From JAKLIH01 sp964618955 (GTDB taxonomy: Bacteria; Patescibacteriota; Minisyncoccia; UBA6257; JAKLIH01), in NCBI GenBank assembly GCA_964618955.1, contig CAZUBO010000001.1, positions 1 through 64,000 on the forward strand: a stretch of 64,000 nucleotides of DNA. The letters run 5' to 3'. Of this stretch, positions 50,473-61,828 are shown piece by piece (position 1 is the stretch's first letter; every line of letters starts with the position of its first letter). A model generated the notes under the pieces. It did no database searches and was not told where the DNA came from. It saw nothing but the letters and a program-made list of their open reading frames with translations. The position numbers and the translations under genes were made by a program.

Positions 50473-51405
50473 ATGGATACAAATGCAAATTATGCAATTG
50501 AAGTAAAAGAATTGACTAAGAAATTCTCATCCCTTACAGCGGTTGATAAGGTTTCTTTTAATGTAAAACAAGGAGAGATCTTTGGATTCTTAGGGCCTAA
50601 TGGAGCCGGGAAGACAACAACGGTAAATATGTTATGTACTTTGCTATTACCGACTACTGGAGATGCATTAGTAAATAATATGAGCGTAATTAAAGATCCT
50701 TTGAATGTTCGAAAGTCTATTGGAATTGTATTCCAAGAATCAACGTTAGACAATCATTTGACCGTAAAAGAGAATCTATATTTACATGCCAAACTATATG
50801 GATTAACAAATGAAGAATTCAATAAGAAATTGTATTTGATTACTAAGCTAGTTGATTTGGATGACAAATTAAATACTTCAGTAGGACAGTTATCAGGTGG
50901 AACCAAAAGAAGAATTGAAATTGCTAGAGTCTTAATTCATGAACCAAGAATTTTGTTTTTAGATGAACCAACTGTTGGTTTGGATGCTCAGACAAGGAAT
51001 AAGATATGGGATTACTTATTGAAGGTTAGAAAAGAAAATAATATGACAATATTTCTAACTACTCAATACATTAATGAAGCGGAGATTTGTAATAGAGTTG
51101 GAGTTATTGATCATGGTGAGATTGTAGCATTAGATACACCTGAGAATTTAAAAAATATTTCGAATAAGGATACAATTGAAATTCAAACATTAGATAATTT
51201 AAAGGCAATTGAAGAAATTAAAAATATGTTTCCTGATATATTTATAAAACAATTCGGGAAGAATATTATTATTAAGACGGAGAAGGGTGAGACATTCTTG
51301 CCAAAGGTATTAGAAGCTATTACTGGCGAGATTCTATCAATCAACTTAACAAAACCAACACTAGAAGACGTGTTCTTAGAATTAACTGGCAGACAAATAA
51401 GATAA
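50473..51405 (+). CDS. ABC-2 type exporter, ATP-binding subunit
   Basis: 310 residues with FLGPNGAGKTT (Walker A), FQESTLD (Q-loop), LSGGTKRRIEIARVL (signature), ILFLDEPTVGLD (Walker B) and a switch-region TTQ (LTTQY) where most have TTH. The C-terminal extension after 240 (DTIEIQTLDN..., TLEDVFLELTGR) is typical of DrrA/CcmA-like drug or glycan exporters. Drives the permease next to it. Confidence 0.9.
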   Translation: MDTNANYAIEVKELTKKFSSLTAVDKVSFNVKQGEIFGFLGPNGAGKTTTVNMLCTLLLPTTGDALVNNMSVIKDPLNVRKSIGIVFQESTLDNHLTVKENLYLHAKLYGLTNEEFNKKLYLITKLVDLDDKLNTSVGQLSGGTKRRIEIARVLIHEPRILFLDEPTVGLDAQTRNKIWDYLLKVRKENNMTIFLTTQYINEAEICNRVGVIDHGEIVALDTPENLKNISNKDTIEIQTLDNLKAIEEIKNMFPDIFIKQFGKNIIIKTEKGETFLPKVLEAITGEILSINLTKPTLEDVFLELTGRQIR

Positions 51406-51409
51406 AAAT

Positions 51410-52258
51410 ATGAAGAAAGAAGATTTGAAAAAAGAATGTTCTGGAATATATATTATCTGATATCGCGAGATGTTGTTGTTTTTCAGAAACAAAATCAAAT
51501 TGTTTACTTCTTTTTTTGTACCAGTAATGCTAACGATATTTTTGGGAAGTGGATTAGCATCATTCTTCCCAACAGCTAATCAAGTAGCTAATTTTTCTAA
51601 TTTCTTTTATAGCGGAGTATTGGTTTTAAGTATTGTGGTGAATGTCTTTGATTCAACAATATCATTAGTCTGAGATAAGGAGTTTGGATTCATGAGGGAG
51701 ATATTAGTAGCCCCATTATCAAAGACCGAGATAATCTTTGGAAAGATACTGGGGGCAGTTACTCGAGGATTAATGCAAGGAATTGCTTTATTGATTATTG
51801 CTCCAGTACTAGGAATTAATTTCTTTGTATATCAAATATTTTTGTTACTAGCTATTATGATTTTGATTTCTATTGGTATTGCAGGGTTAGGTATTATTAC
51901 CGCTTCGTTAATCAAAAGAATTGAAACTTTTTCAGTCATATCACAGATATTTGTGTCACCATTATTATTCCTATCGGGAGCCTTTTTTACATTGGAGAAG
52001 ACACCGCATTGAATGCAGATGATTAGCTATTTTAATCCTTTGTTCTATGCAGTAAATGGAGTAAGAATCTTGGTATTTAATACCGAATTCATTCCCAAGC
52101 CAATGGCCAATATGATCTTCTATAATTTCAATTTTTCTTTTATAGTTTTGTTTGTTTTTGCCTTGGTATCTTTAACAGCTTCGGTAATGGTATTTAGCAG
52201 AGTAAGTATTATAGAAGTAATACGAAAAATACTAGAAGAGACTGAGGATATGATCTAA
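51410..52258 (+). CDS. ABC-2 type exporter, permease subunit
   Basis: 282 residues, six helices, with a cytosolic N-terminal helix ending IIWYREMLLFFRNK (TGA-Trp) and the conserved EKEFGFMREILVAPLSKTEII-like segment before TM3 (here DKEFGFMREIL). C-terminal LFLSGAFF and NPLFYAVNGVR are typical ABC-2 motifs. Begins 4 bp after the ATPase stop. Substrate unknown. Confidence 0.88.
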
Positions 52259-52397
52259 ACTTGATTACAAATGTATTGTTATCTTAAATATTATAAAGAA
52301 AACTCTGAGTTATTAAGCAGCTTTGATTCTTTTTTTATTATTGATTTTTGAAAAAATATGATATAATATTATTAATAAGAATTAATTTTTATTAAAT

Positions 52398-53435
52398 ATG
52401 AAAAAACAATTAAAAAATAAAATACCTGACAATCAAATTGCTTTTTATCAGTCACCGGATGGGTCTGTGAATATTGAGGTTCTTTATTCAAACGAGAACA
52501 TATGGCTTACTCAAAAGAAAATGGCAGAACTTTTTGACTGTTCCACTGATAACATTTCGCTTCATTTAAAGAACATTTACAAGGAAAAAGAGGTAGATCA
52601 AAAATCAACCACCGAGGAATTCTCGGTAGTTCAAAATGAAGGCAACAGAGATATTGGAAGAAAATTAAGAATGTATTCTTTGGAAGCTATTATTGCTGTT
52701 GGTTATCGAGTAAATTCCGAGCGAGGTACCCAGTTCCGTCAATGGGCGACGGGGATTCTAAAAAACTATATTTACAAAGGTTATGCTTTAGATTCCAATA
52801 GAATGAAATATGGATCTCGCTTTAGTACTAGATATTTTGACGAGCTCTATGAAGAAATCAAAGATATTCGTACAAGTGAAAGAATGATTTATCAAAAAAT
52901 TACCGATATTTATGCTACTGCAATTGATTACTCCCCAAAGGCTTTTGAAAGTAAGCAATTTTTTGCTACCGTTCAAAACAAACTTCATTTTGCTATAACT
53001 GGCCAAACTGCAGCAGAAATTATTGCCGATAGAGTTAGTAGCAAAAAAGAAAAAATGGGGCTAACTTCTTGAAGACGTTCTCCTCAAGGAAAAATTATGC
53101 CTAGTGATACAGTAATTGCAAAGAACTATCTGAATAAAAAAGAATTGGAACATTTAAATCGTATAGGTAATATGTACTTAGATTACGCTGAAATGCAAGC
53201 AGCTCGTGGCAAAGTAATGACTATGAAAGATTGAATTGAAAAATTAAATGTTTTTCTCAAATTCAGCGAATATACAATATTAACTAATGCGGGTAAAATA
53301 AGTCATGAAATTGCCGAAGCGTTGGCATTAAAAGAATATGAAAAATACCGCGTAAAACAAGATAAGAATTATATTTCTGATTTTGACAGGGAAGTCAAAA
53401 GATTATTAAGTTTAAAAAAGAAAAAATCCAAATAA
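52398..53435 (+). CDS. RhuM-family protein
   Basis: 345 residues. IWLTQKKMAELFDCSTDNISLHLKNIY is the N-terminal DNA-binding-like segment. GRKLRMYSLEAIIAVGYRVNS and GTQFRQWAT are diagnostic of the RhuM (virulence_RhuM) family. The conserved C-terminal half is helical with two TGA-Trp. The family is widespread on mobile DNA and in reduced genomes; function unknown, possibly toxin-like. Preceded by a TATAAT-type -10 at about 52363. Confidence 0.82.
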
Positions 53436-53580
53436 GATTTAATAAATTGGCGATTGATATCATGCTTTTTATACACAGATATAGAACATGGATTTTATGC
53501 CGTATGTGGCCTAAACTTGCGTTCTTGAGATAAATGTGCTAAGATAAAAAGCAATTAACTAAATAATAAGGTAAACAATT

Positions 53581-54012
53581 ATGTTAACAATTAGATTAAA
53601 AAGTGAAGGAAAGAAACATCAAAAGACAATGAGAATTGTAGTCGTTGATTCTAAAAAATCATCTATTAGCAATAAATACATTGAAAAGATTGGTTGATGA
53701 ATTCCATCTCAACACAAACACGAAATAAATGGTGAAAAAGCTTTGGCTTGAATTGCTAAAGGGGCTCAGCCAAGTGCTACAGTTCACAATTTATTAGTAG
53801 CTGATAAGATTATCGAAGGGAATAAGATTCCTAAGCATAATCATTCAGAGAAAGCTGTTGAAGCTAAGAACAAGAAAGATAATCCAGAACCAGTTGTAGA
53901 AGAAGTTAAAGAAGAGAAAGTGGAAGGGGTAGCTGAAGCTGTTGAGGAAGTTAAGGAAGAAGTTGCTGAAGAAGTAAAAGAAGAGACTCCAACAGAAGAA
54001 GTTACAGAATAA
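53581..54012 (+). CDS. rpsP: 30S ribosomal protein bS16 with acidic tail
   Basis: 143 residues. The first 80 are bS16 (MLTIRLKSEGKK, RIVVVDSKKS, IEKIGWW, ALAWIAKGAQPS). TGA gives the conserved Trp in ALAWIxKGAQP. The last 55 residues are a Glu/Val/Lys-rich tail absent from most bS16. A promoter TTGCGT-17-TAAGAT lies upstream. Starts the rpsP-khpA pair that commonly precedes trmD. Confidence 0.92.
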
Positions 54013-54023
54013 TTTCACAATTT

Positions 54024-54052
54024 AAAACTAGCTGATTACTCAGCTAGTTTTT
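54024..54052 (+). terminator. Terminator after rpsP
   Basis: AAAACTAGCTG/CAGCTAGTTTT stem followed by T6. Confidence 0.85.
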
Positions 54053-54157
54053 TTGTTTTAAAATGCTTGACTTTTATTTTAATATAATATAATATATTGA
54101 TAGATAATTCCAATTGGTCGGATTATCAAAATTAATAAAAAGTTATAATAGAATAAC

Positions 54158-54511
54158 ATGGAACAACATACAGACATGGTTGTTTTGGAAACTATTTTAA
54201 AGAGCATTGTGAGCAATCCAGATGCCGTAACAATAGATCGCCAAATCGATGAGAGAGGAGTTCTCTTAACAGTTAATGTCGACCCAGCAGATATGGGACA
54301 CTTAATTGGCAGACAAGGAAGAACAATCCAATCCATCAGAACTTTGATTAAAATTGTTGGTGCTAAGAATCAAGCTCGCATCAATATCAAAATTCCTGGT
54401 TCACAAGACGATTCAAGATATCAAAATCGAGAAGAAGGCGGATATCAAAACAATACCAGACCACAAGAGACTGATAGAGTATCCGATGCGTTAGATGATT
54501 TGAAAATCTAA
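54158..54511 (+). CDS. khpA: KH-domain RNA-binding protein KhpA
   Basis: 117 residues: a single KH domain with the GxxG loop HLIGRQGRTIQSIRTLI (about 48-64), then a disordered Arg/Gln/Asn-rich tail. Usual KhpA is about 80 residues; the tail is extra. Global RNA chaperone that pairs with KhpB/Jag. Sits between rpsP and trmD as in many bacteria, here with its own promoter and terminator. Confidence 0.88.
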   Translation: MEQHTDMVVLETILKSIVSNPDAVTIDRQIDERGVLLTVNVDPADMGHLIGRQGRTIQSIRTLIKIVGAKNQARINIKIPGSQDDSRYQNREEGGYQNNTRPQETDRVSDALDDLKI

Positions 54512-54522
54512 ATTCAAAAATT

Positions 54523-54553
54523 AAAAAAGGTGGCTTTGATAAGCCCCTTTTTT
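54523..54553 (+). terminator. Terminator after khpA
   Basis: AAAAGGTGGCTT/AAGCCCCTTTT with a 4-nt loop and eight T. Confidence 0.85.
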
Positions 54554-54593
54554 TTATGTACTTTATATGATAGAATAGAACAAAATATATATT

Positions 54594-55748
54594 ATGAAAC
54601 AAATCTTTGGGTTGATAAAAATTATGTTGGCTTTTGTATTGATAGTCATTGGGCTATGGTTTTTTGATTATTTAAAACAACATAGTAATGATTTTGAAAT
54701 CATTAGCAATACTACTACAACTACAAAGAATGCTACGGAACAAAAGTTGTTATCGCAAATATATACTACCCCAATTAGTTATGTAGTGAATGACGAAAAA
54801 AGTATTTTGATTGATTTGACAAATATGAATCTATTCTTGTTGAAGAATGGAATGATATATAAAACAATAAAAGTATTACATAAGGGACCTAGTAACTTAT
54901 GATTCCAATCACCGACTAACTACTTTAATGTTGGGGTAAAGTATACTTTATTGAAGTCAGGAATAGTTAATGTGTATATGCCTTATTCAGTACAGATACA
55001 TCAAGATTTTTTTGTACATGGCATTCCATACTTTCCAGATGGAACAAGGGTTACTAGTAAATTCAGTGGAGGATGTTTGAGGCTAGCAGATACTGACGCT
55101 AAGGTTGTTTATGATTTTGCAGATAGGAATAACAAAATTATTGTTTTTGAGACGGCAATTGATAACAAGAATTTAAAAGAAGGCTTCTATAATCCAATTG
55201 ATTCAAATAGATATTGAATTCGTCAAAGTTTTAATTCACCATTAAAGATTAATGGCGAATACTTACAGCATTCAGGAATTGATATGTCTACTAAAGAACC
55301 TGAAAATGTAAGAGCGATATATGAAGGGACTGTTAGCTCAGTTATTGTTATGGGAGGATCGGATGCTGGGTTTGGTAATACTATAATTATTGAACATAAT
55401 ATTAATAATGAAATATATTATAGCCTATATGCGCATTTAGAATCAATAAACAAAGATATCGTGGTAGGAAAGAAATTAAAAGGTGGAGACATTATTGGTG
55501 TTACCGGAGCTAGTGGGTATGGATGCCAGAACTATTGAAGAATTGGGAAGGATGGCTGTGATGAAAATGATTTTTTGGATAGACATTTACATTTAGAGAT
55601 AAAGACTAAACCGATACTTACTAATAGCGAAGGTACGGATGATTGCTTACAGAAGGATGGGAATAAGGGACCATGCTATGGGTATTCACCTAAGGATCCT
55701 TTGAAGTATGGATATAGCAATCCTTTAAAATTTATTACTGAAGAATAA
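54594..55748 (+). CDS. L,D-transpeptidase fused to M23 endopeptidase
   Basis: 384 residues: N-terminal anchor (about 8-26), Thr-rich linker (TTTTTKNAT), YkuD domain (about 65-190) with HQDFFVHGIPYFP and the catalytic SGGCLRL (Cys in the S-G-G-C motif), then an M23/LytM domain (about 210-350). The M23 ligands are HSGIDMS, LYAHLES and HLHLEIK. Four TGA-Trp in the exported part. One protein thus both makes 3-3 or anchoring crosslinks and cuts peptide bridges. Just upstream of trmD. Confidence 0.87.
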
Positions 55749-55766
55749 AAATTTTAAAAAATATAT

Positions 55767-56447
55767 ATGAAAACTAAAATATTTAATATTCTAACAATCT
55801 ATCCTAATATTTTTGAATCATATTTTGATTCGGCAATTATTAAAAAAGCAATTGATAAAAAGATTGTTAAGATTAATATTAATAATCTCAGAGATTACGC
55901 GACTGATAATTACAAGTCGGTTGATGATAAGCCTTATGGTGGTGGAGCCGGGATGATTATTCGAATTGATATTGTTTTTCGAGCATTAAAAAAGATTTTG
56001 AAGAATTTCAAAACCAAAAGCAGGGTTATTGTATTTTCGGCTAAGGGAAAGACACTAAATCAGAAGGACTTGGAAAGGCTAAAAAAGTATGATAATATAA
56101 CACTAGTTTGCGGGAGATTCGAAGGAATAGACCAAAGAGTAATAGATAAGATGGCAAATGAAGAGATTTCTATTGGTAATTATGTCTTAGCTGGAGGGGA
56201 AATACCAGCTATGGTAGTAGTGGAAGGGATTACTAGACTATTACCAGAAGTATTAGGGAATAGAGATTCTTTGACTGAGGAATCCTTCAAAGAAGAAGGC
56301 TTCTTAGAAGCCAATCAATATACCAGACCAGAAGTCTTTTATCCTAATCCTAAGAACAAAAGAATTTCTTGAAAAGTTCCTAAAGTATTATTATCAGGGA
56401 ATCATAAAGAAATTGAGGAATACCGAAATAACAAATTAAAAAAATAA
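55767..56447 (+). CDS. trmD: tRNA (guanine-N1)-methyltransferase
   Basis: 226 residues of the SPOUT class: DKPYGGGAGMI (about 54-64), VCGRFEGIDQRVID (about 110-123), the trefoil knot SIGNYVLAGGEIPAMVVVEGI, and C-terminal NQYTRPEVF. m1G37 prevents frameshifting on proline and leucine codons. TGA-Trp at 202 in RISWKVPKVLLSGNH, a conserved Trp. Confidence 0.94.
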
Positions 56448-56450
56448 ATT

Positions 56451-57980
56451 ATGAATGTTTTGCAAAGCTTATCGTTTTCAATAATTAATTTAACGCCACC
56501 ATGGTTTTTTAATGTTTTGAATTTTTCATCTTGATTGTGAGTTCAATGACTAGGTAGTTTAGCAGTATTATTCTTAGGCAGAACTATCTTTGTTTTTATT
56601 AGAACTCAATTACATTTTCGAAAGATTAAAAAAACATCTTTTGAAGAATTAGCTGGAATTGTAAAAGAAAAGAATATTCCTTTTCCGATGTTCACAGTTG
56701 TAGTTCCAGCTAGAAATGAAGCTGACGTGGTAGAGAGAACGGTGAATAAATTAACAGAATTAAATTATCCAAAGGATAGATTTGAGATTGTAGTAATTAC
56801 TGATGAGAAAGAACAGATATATAACAAAGATAATGAAGTCACTACTCAAGAAGTAATGGCAAAAGTTATTGATGACTTGAAGAATCAACCAGTAAGAATA
56901 TATAATTTAAATGTACCAAATAACTTTGATGGTAATTTCCACGGGAAGATGATGGATTGCGAAGTAAAATCAACTAAAGGCAGAGCTTTGAATTATGCCT
57001 TTACCGAGATGTTTGAACATTTTAATACCAATACAGACTTCTTTGCATTCTTTGATACTGATGATCATCCTGATAAGAATTGTTTGATCGAGATCGCTAA
57101 AGCTAATATTAATTTTCCTGATAGAAAGGTATTTCAAATGCCAATATTCCAATGCAGGAATTTCTGACAGATATCAACCTTTTCAAAGATTATTGCTTTA
57201 GGACAATCTTTTACACATGAAATATTCTTACCTTGAATTATGACTTGGTTACCATTCTTAGGAGGAACCAATCTATTTATTCAAAAGGATGTATTATTCG
57301 CCGTTGATGGTTTTAATTACCATTCAATTACGGAAGACTTGGATTTAGGAATTGCAATTTACTTAAGAACTAATAATTGACCCCATTATTTGCCTTATGC
57401 TTCTACCGAACAAACACCAGGAAATATCAAGGCATTCTTAAAGCAAAGACATAGATGGGCTTTGGGACAATTAGAAGTTATCAAGAATTTGAAAGAAATG
57501 AAAAAAGAAAAAAGTGAAATGGGAAGAAAAGCAAAGATACTGTATTACAAATTGAATTTCTATGGACCAGGGGAGTGAACCGTATTCTTCTGATTGACAG
57601 TCTTGAGTGTTATAATCTTAATTACCAGACTATTTAGAACTTTAGTAGTAATACTAGGTATGCAAGGAGTAATCTCTTCATTCTCAGTATCATTACTTAC
57701 TAAAGAAGTATTAGCTTCGATCTTTACTTATGCTGGTATGCCTATGATTATCTTTTCTTTGATTTTGTTATTACATTATAATAAATTCGTTGAATACAAG
57801 GAGAATTGTTGGCAAATTGGCAAGAAGTTAGTTAAGTTTATCTTAGAAACTTCGTTTATAATACCATTCATTGTTGTATTGTATCCATTACCATTCTTTT
57901 CAGCTTTTTGAAAGTATTCTACTGGATATTACAAACACAGAGAATTGACTTGAGTCAAAACTCCAAGAACTAAGGAATAG
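56451..57980 (+). CDS. Membrane glycosyltransferase family 2 (cellulose/hyaluronan synthase-like)
   Basis: 509 residues. Two N-terminal helices, then the GT-A domain: VVVPARNEADVV (about 83), DTDDH (DxD; about 200), TEDLDLG (about 300) and QRHRWALGQ (QxxRW), followed by several transmembrane helices. This D, DxD, TED, QxxRW set defines processive synthases; the product (exopolysaccharide or glycolipid) is unknown. More than ten TGA-Trp codons. Confidence 0.87.
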
Positions 57981-57981
57981 A

Positions 57982-58021
57982 AAAAGGGGCTAATGTCTGT
58001 ACGACACTAGCCACTTTTTTT
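57982..58021 (+). terminator. Terminator after the GT2 gene
   Basis: GGGGCTAATGTC...GACACTAGCC hairpin, then seven T. Confidence 0.85.
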
Positions 58022-58036
58022 GTTTATTTTAGCAAA

Positions 58037-58486
58037 CTACCGAAACGTAAAAATGCTTAAAATTACAACTAAGATTAAAGAACTCCAACATAACCAAACG
58101 TAAAATCTTTTTCCCTTTTGACTGACTAAAATAACTCTCGCTTCAACGCTGTCCGAAATAACAAGAACTGGTTCTCTAAATATAACTAGGTTAAACTCCG
58201 TTTCATCATTAGCAGTACTAGCGTTAATAAAATACGACTTTAGTCGTTCTTCCCATACAGGATTTAACGTTTTTTCTCCAACAACAATCTGAAACATTCC
58301 TTTCGAATAAAAGCGTGATATATTCGCTCGAGTAATTTTACAGTCTTCATAACAATTGATATGAATTACGCCATCGGCTGACGCTTCATAACTAGTATAC
58401 CTTCTCTCCTCAAAATTAAATATTTTTATGAGAGAAATGAAAAATAACGATCCCAAAAGAACAATAATTATAATTCCAAAAGTCAT
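58037..58486 (-). CDS. Uncharacterised two-helix membrane protein with strong SD
   Basis: 149 residues: N-terminal helix (about 3-22), a soluble beta-rich middle with two Cys (INCYEDC), and a C-terminal helix (about 125-147). AAGGAG precedes the ATG by 7 nt. All three Trp are TGG, unlike most genes here. Opposite in strand to its neighbours. Function unknown; together with the gene at 47582 it looks like imported DNA. Confidence 0.55.
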   Translation of the reverse strand: MTFGIIIIVLLGSLFFISLIKIFNFEERRYTSYEASADGVIHINCYEDCKITRANISRFYSKGMFQIVVGEKTLNPVWEERLKSYFINASTANDETEFNLVIFREPVLVISDSVEARVILVSQKGKRFYVWLCWSSLILVVILSIFTFR

Positions 58487-58647
58487 TTTTATCTCCTTTT
58501 CAAATTAAAATTTTATAATCATACTATACCATATTTATTCATATAATGCAAACTCGAGCAACCCTACTATATATAGTAGAGATAGACCACTTGAATATTT
58601 ATCAAAAATAAGTTAAAATGTAATTGTAAAAAAATAAACATACAATT

Positions 58648-59295
58648 ATGATTATCAATTGATTATCTCATTCATTCTTTAAGATAGAGACTCAGGGGAA
58701 TATTATTGCTATAGATCCTTTTAATGAAGAAGCTGTTGGCGTCAAACCTTCACGCTTCAAAGCTGATATTGTATTATCATCACATGATCATGACGACCAT
58801 AATAATATTGATTTGATTATGGGTGAACCTTTTGTATTAAAAAACAGTGGAGAAATTGAAATTAACAATATCTTTGTTAAGGCTATAGAAACTTTTCATG
58901 ATAACAAAGAAGGTGAAGAATTAGGAAAGAATAATATCTTTGTAATTGATACTGAAGGAATGAGATTAGTCCATATGGGAGATTACGGAGAACGAAAAAT
59001 GAAAGATGATTTGATAGAGAAGTTAGGAAGTGTAGATATTCTATTAATTCCTGTAGGGAATGATAAGATAATGAGTATCAGTGAAGCAATTGATATCATT
59101 AAGAAGATTGAACCAAAGATTGTAATACCAATGCATTACCAAACTCAAGGACCAAAGAACAATGAAGAGATAATTAAGAAGTTTATTAAAGAGATTGGAA
59201 TGGAAGCTGAGACATTAGATAAGTTGAATATCAAGAAAGCTAATTTGAGTGATGATGAAGATGCTCAAATGCAATTAATCATTTTACAAAACTAA
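58648..59295 (+). CDS. Metallo-beta-lactamase-fold hydrolase (UlaG-like)
   Basis: 215 residues. N-terminal INWLSHSFFKIET (TGA-Trp) and the zinc motif SSHDHDDH (about 47-54), then VHMGDYGE (metal Asp) and IPMHYQ (metal His). The pattern matches the UlaG/YycJ-type MBL enzymes of unknown substrate. Promoter TTGAAT-17-TAAAAT upstream. Ends 14 bp before gyrA. Confidence 0.83.
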
Positions 59296-59309
59296 TTTAA
59301 AACATATAT

Positions 59310-61772
59310 ATGGCAGACAAAAATATTGAAAACGAAAATCAAAATGACAAGATTTTAAAATGTGATATCAGCCAGGAATTAAGAGAGTGCTATATCGACT
59401 ACGCAATGTCAGTTATCGTATCTCGTGCTATTCCTGATTGTCGAGATGGTTTAAAACCCGTACAAAGAAGAATTCTTTATTCTATGAAGGAATTAGGAAT
59501 TGGGCCAACAGTTAAGTTCAAGAAATGCGCTTTGATCGTTGGTCATGCGATGGGTAGATATCATCCTCATGGTGATATGGCTATTTACGATACTTTAGTT
59601 AGAATGGCCCAGCCTTTCTCATTAAGATACACATTAGTTCAAGGTCAAGGAAATTTTGGCAGCGTCGACGGGGACCCGGCGGCAAGTTCTAGGTATACTG
59701 AGTGTCGTATGATGGCTATTGCTGACGAGATGTTCAACGACATAGAGAAAGAGACAATACCATTAGTCCCTAACTACGATAATAGCTTAAAAGAGCCAAA
59801 AGTATTACCAACCAAAGTGCCACAATTGCTATTGAATGGTACTACCGGTATTGCTGTTGGTATGGCTACTAATATTCCACCACATCATTTAGGAGAATGT
59901 ATGGATGCCGCTATGTTCTTAGCAGATAATCCTGATTGCAATACTGATGATTTAATGCAATTCGTTAAGGGACCTGATTTTCCAACTGGTGGAACAATCT
60001 ATGGATGAAATGAGATTAGAGAAGCTTATGCTACTGGTAAGGGTAAGGTTTTAATTCGAGGAACCGCTGAGATAGTAGAGAATGATAAGACTCGTCAGAT
60101 TGTTATTACAGAAATTCCATACATGGTAAATAAATCCGAATTAATTAAGAAGATTGCAAACTTAATTGAAGAGAAGAAGATTATAAATATTCGTGATATT
60201 CGAGATGAGTCGGATAAGAGTGGTATGACTATAACTATTGACTTAAAGAAGGAAGCAAATCCAAAGAGTATTTTAAATCAGTTATATAAATATACTGATT
60301 TGGAAAAGTATTTTCATGTAAATGCTATTGCTTTGATTGATGATGGTTTGCAACCAGAGTTATTAAGTTTGAAAGATATCTTAAGAGAGTTTTTAGATTT
60401 CCGAAAGATTGTTATCTTTAGACGTACTCAATTCTTATTGAGAAAAGCTAAAGAGAGACTACATATTTTGGAAGGTTTGAAAACTGCTTTGGATCATATT
60501 GATGAGATTATCGAAATTATTAAAAAGTCAGAAAGCAAAGAAGATGCTAATTTAAAATTATGCAAAGCTTTTAAATTCACAGAGATTCAAGCTAATGTAA
60601 TTTTGGAAACAAAATTACAAGCTATTGCTAAATTAGAAAAGATTAAGATTTTAAATGAATTAAAAGAGAAGCTAGATGCTATAGCTGAATACGAAGGAAT
60701 TATTAAAGACCAAAAAAGAATTATTAAGATTATGAAACAAGAGTTTGCTGAGATCAAGGAAAAGTTTAATGATGAGAGACGTACTAAAGTTGTTAAGGGT
60801 ATGCCAGATAAGATAGAAGAGAATGATTTAATTCCTGAGGAAGATGTTTTGATTACTTTATCTCAGAATGGATATATCAAGAGAATGAGTGCTGGAATCT
60901 TTAGAACTCAACAACGAGGCGGTAAAGGAATTACTGCTTACAATGGCGGAGACAATGATTTGTTAGAACATATTCTAACAATCAATACTAAAGATAATCT
61001 ACTATTCTTCTCTGATAAGGGTAAGGTATATCAGACTGGAGCTTATGATATTAATGATGCTTCCAGAGAATCTAAAGGGAAGGCAATTCAAAACTTTATT
61101 GATATATCGGGAGACGAAAAGGTTACTGTGGTACTAGGACATAACAAAGAGATTGCGAAGAACAAAAAGTATTTAATCATGGCAACTCAGAATGGCGTGA
61201 TTAAGAAAACTGAATTGACTGAATTTCAAAATATTCGTAAGAATGGATTGCTATCTATAAAACTAGATAAGGATGATTTATTAAAGTGAGCTGATTTTTC
61301 ATCAGGCGATGATTTAGTTTGTTTGGTTACCAAACAAGGCCAATCAATTACTTTTTCTGAGAAAGATGTTCGATCTATGGGTCGCTCTAGCTCTGGAGTA
61401 ACTGGCATTAAATTAGCTAAGGATGATAAGATAGTTGGAATGATGGTATTGAATAAGGCAGCTTCTAAAGCAGCTTCGGCTATAGTGTCTATTAGCCAAT
61501 TAGGTTATGGCAAGAAGACATTATTGAAGGAATACCGATTACAAAAACGTGGTGGTACTGGAATTAAGACATTCAAGATAACTCCAAAGACTGGATTATT
61601 AGTTACTAGTAAACTAGCTGATAGCCAAGAAGTTTTAATTGCGATTTCCAATAAAGGATTAATTTTGCAAACGGAATTAAGTGCAATACCATGCTTAAGC
61701 CGTACGACTCAAGGAGTTAAGATAATGCGAATTGACGAAGGTGACGGGGTATCAGAAATTGTTTTGTTTTAA
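59310..61772 (+). CDS. gyrA: DNA gyrase subunit A
   Basis: 820 residues. Breakage-reunion domain with catalytic Tyr129 (SSRYTECRM), the QRDR HPHGDMAIYD and GTTGIAVGMATNIPP. A long coiled coil follows (about 370-500), then a C-terminal beta-pinwheel with the GyrA box QQRGGKG, which separates it from ParC. Position 90, equivalent to E. coli Ser83, is Met. TGA-Trp at YGWNEIRE and LKWADFS. gyrB is not in the window. Confidence 0.95.
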
Positions 61773-61828
61773 ATTGTTTTTAATATGCTTTTATGATATA
61801 TTAAAAGTATCATAAATAACAAATAAAT

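Noticed and set aside
59310..61772. ParC
   Set aside because: The QQRGGKG GyrA box and full pinwheel domain mark it as GyrA.
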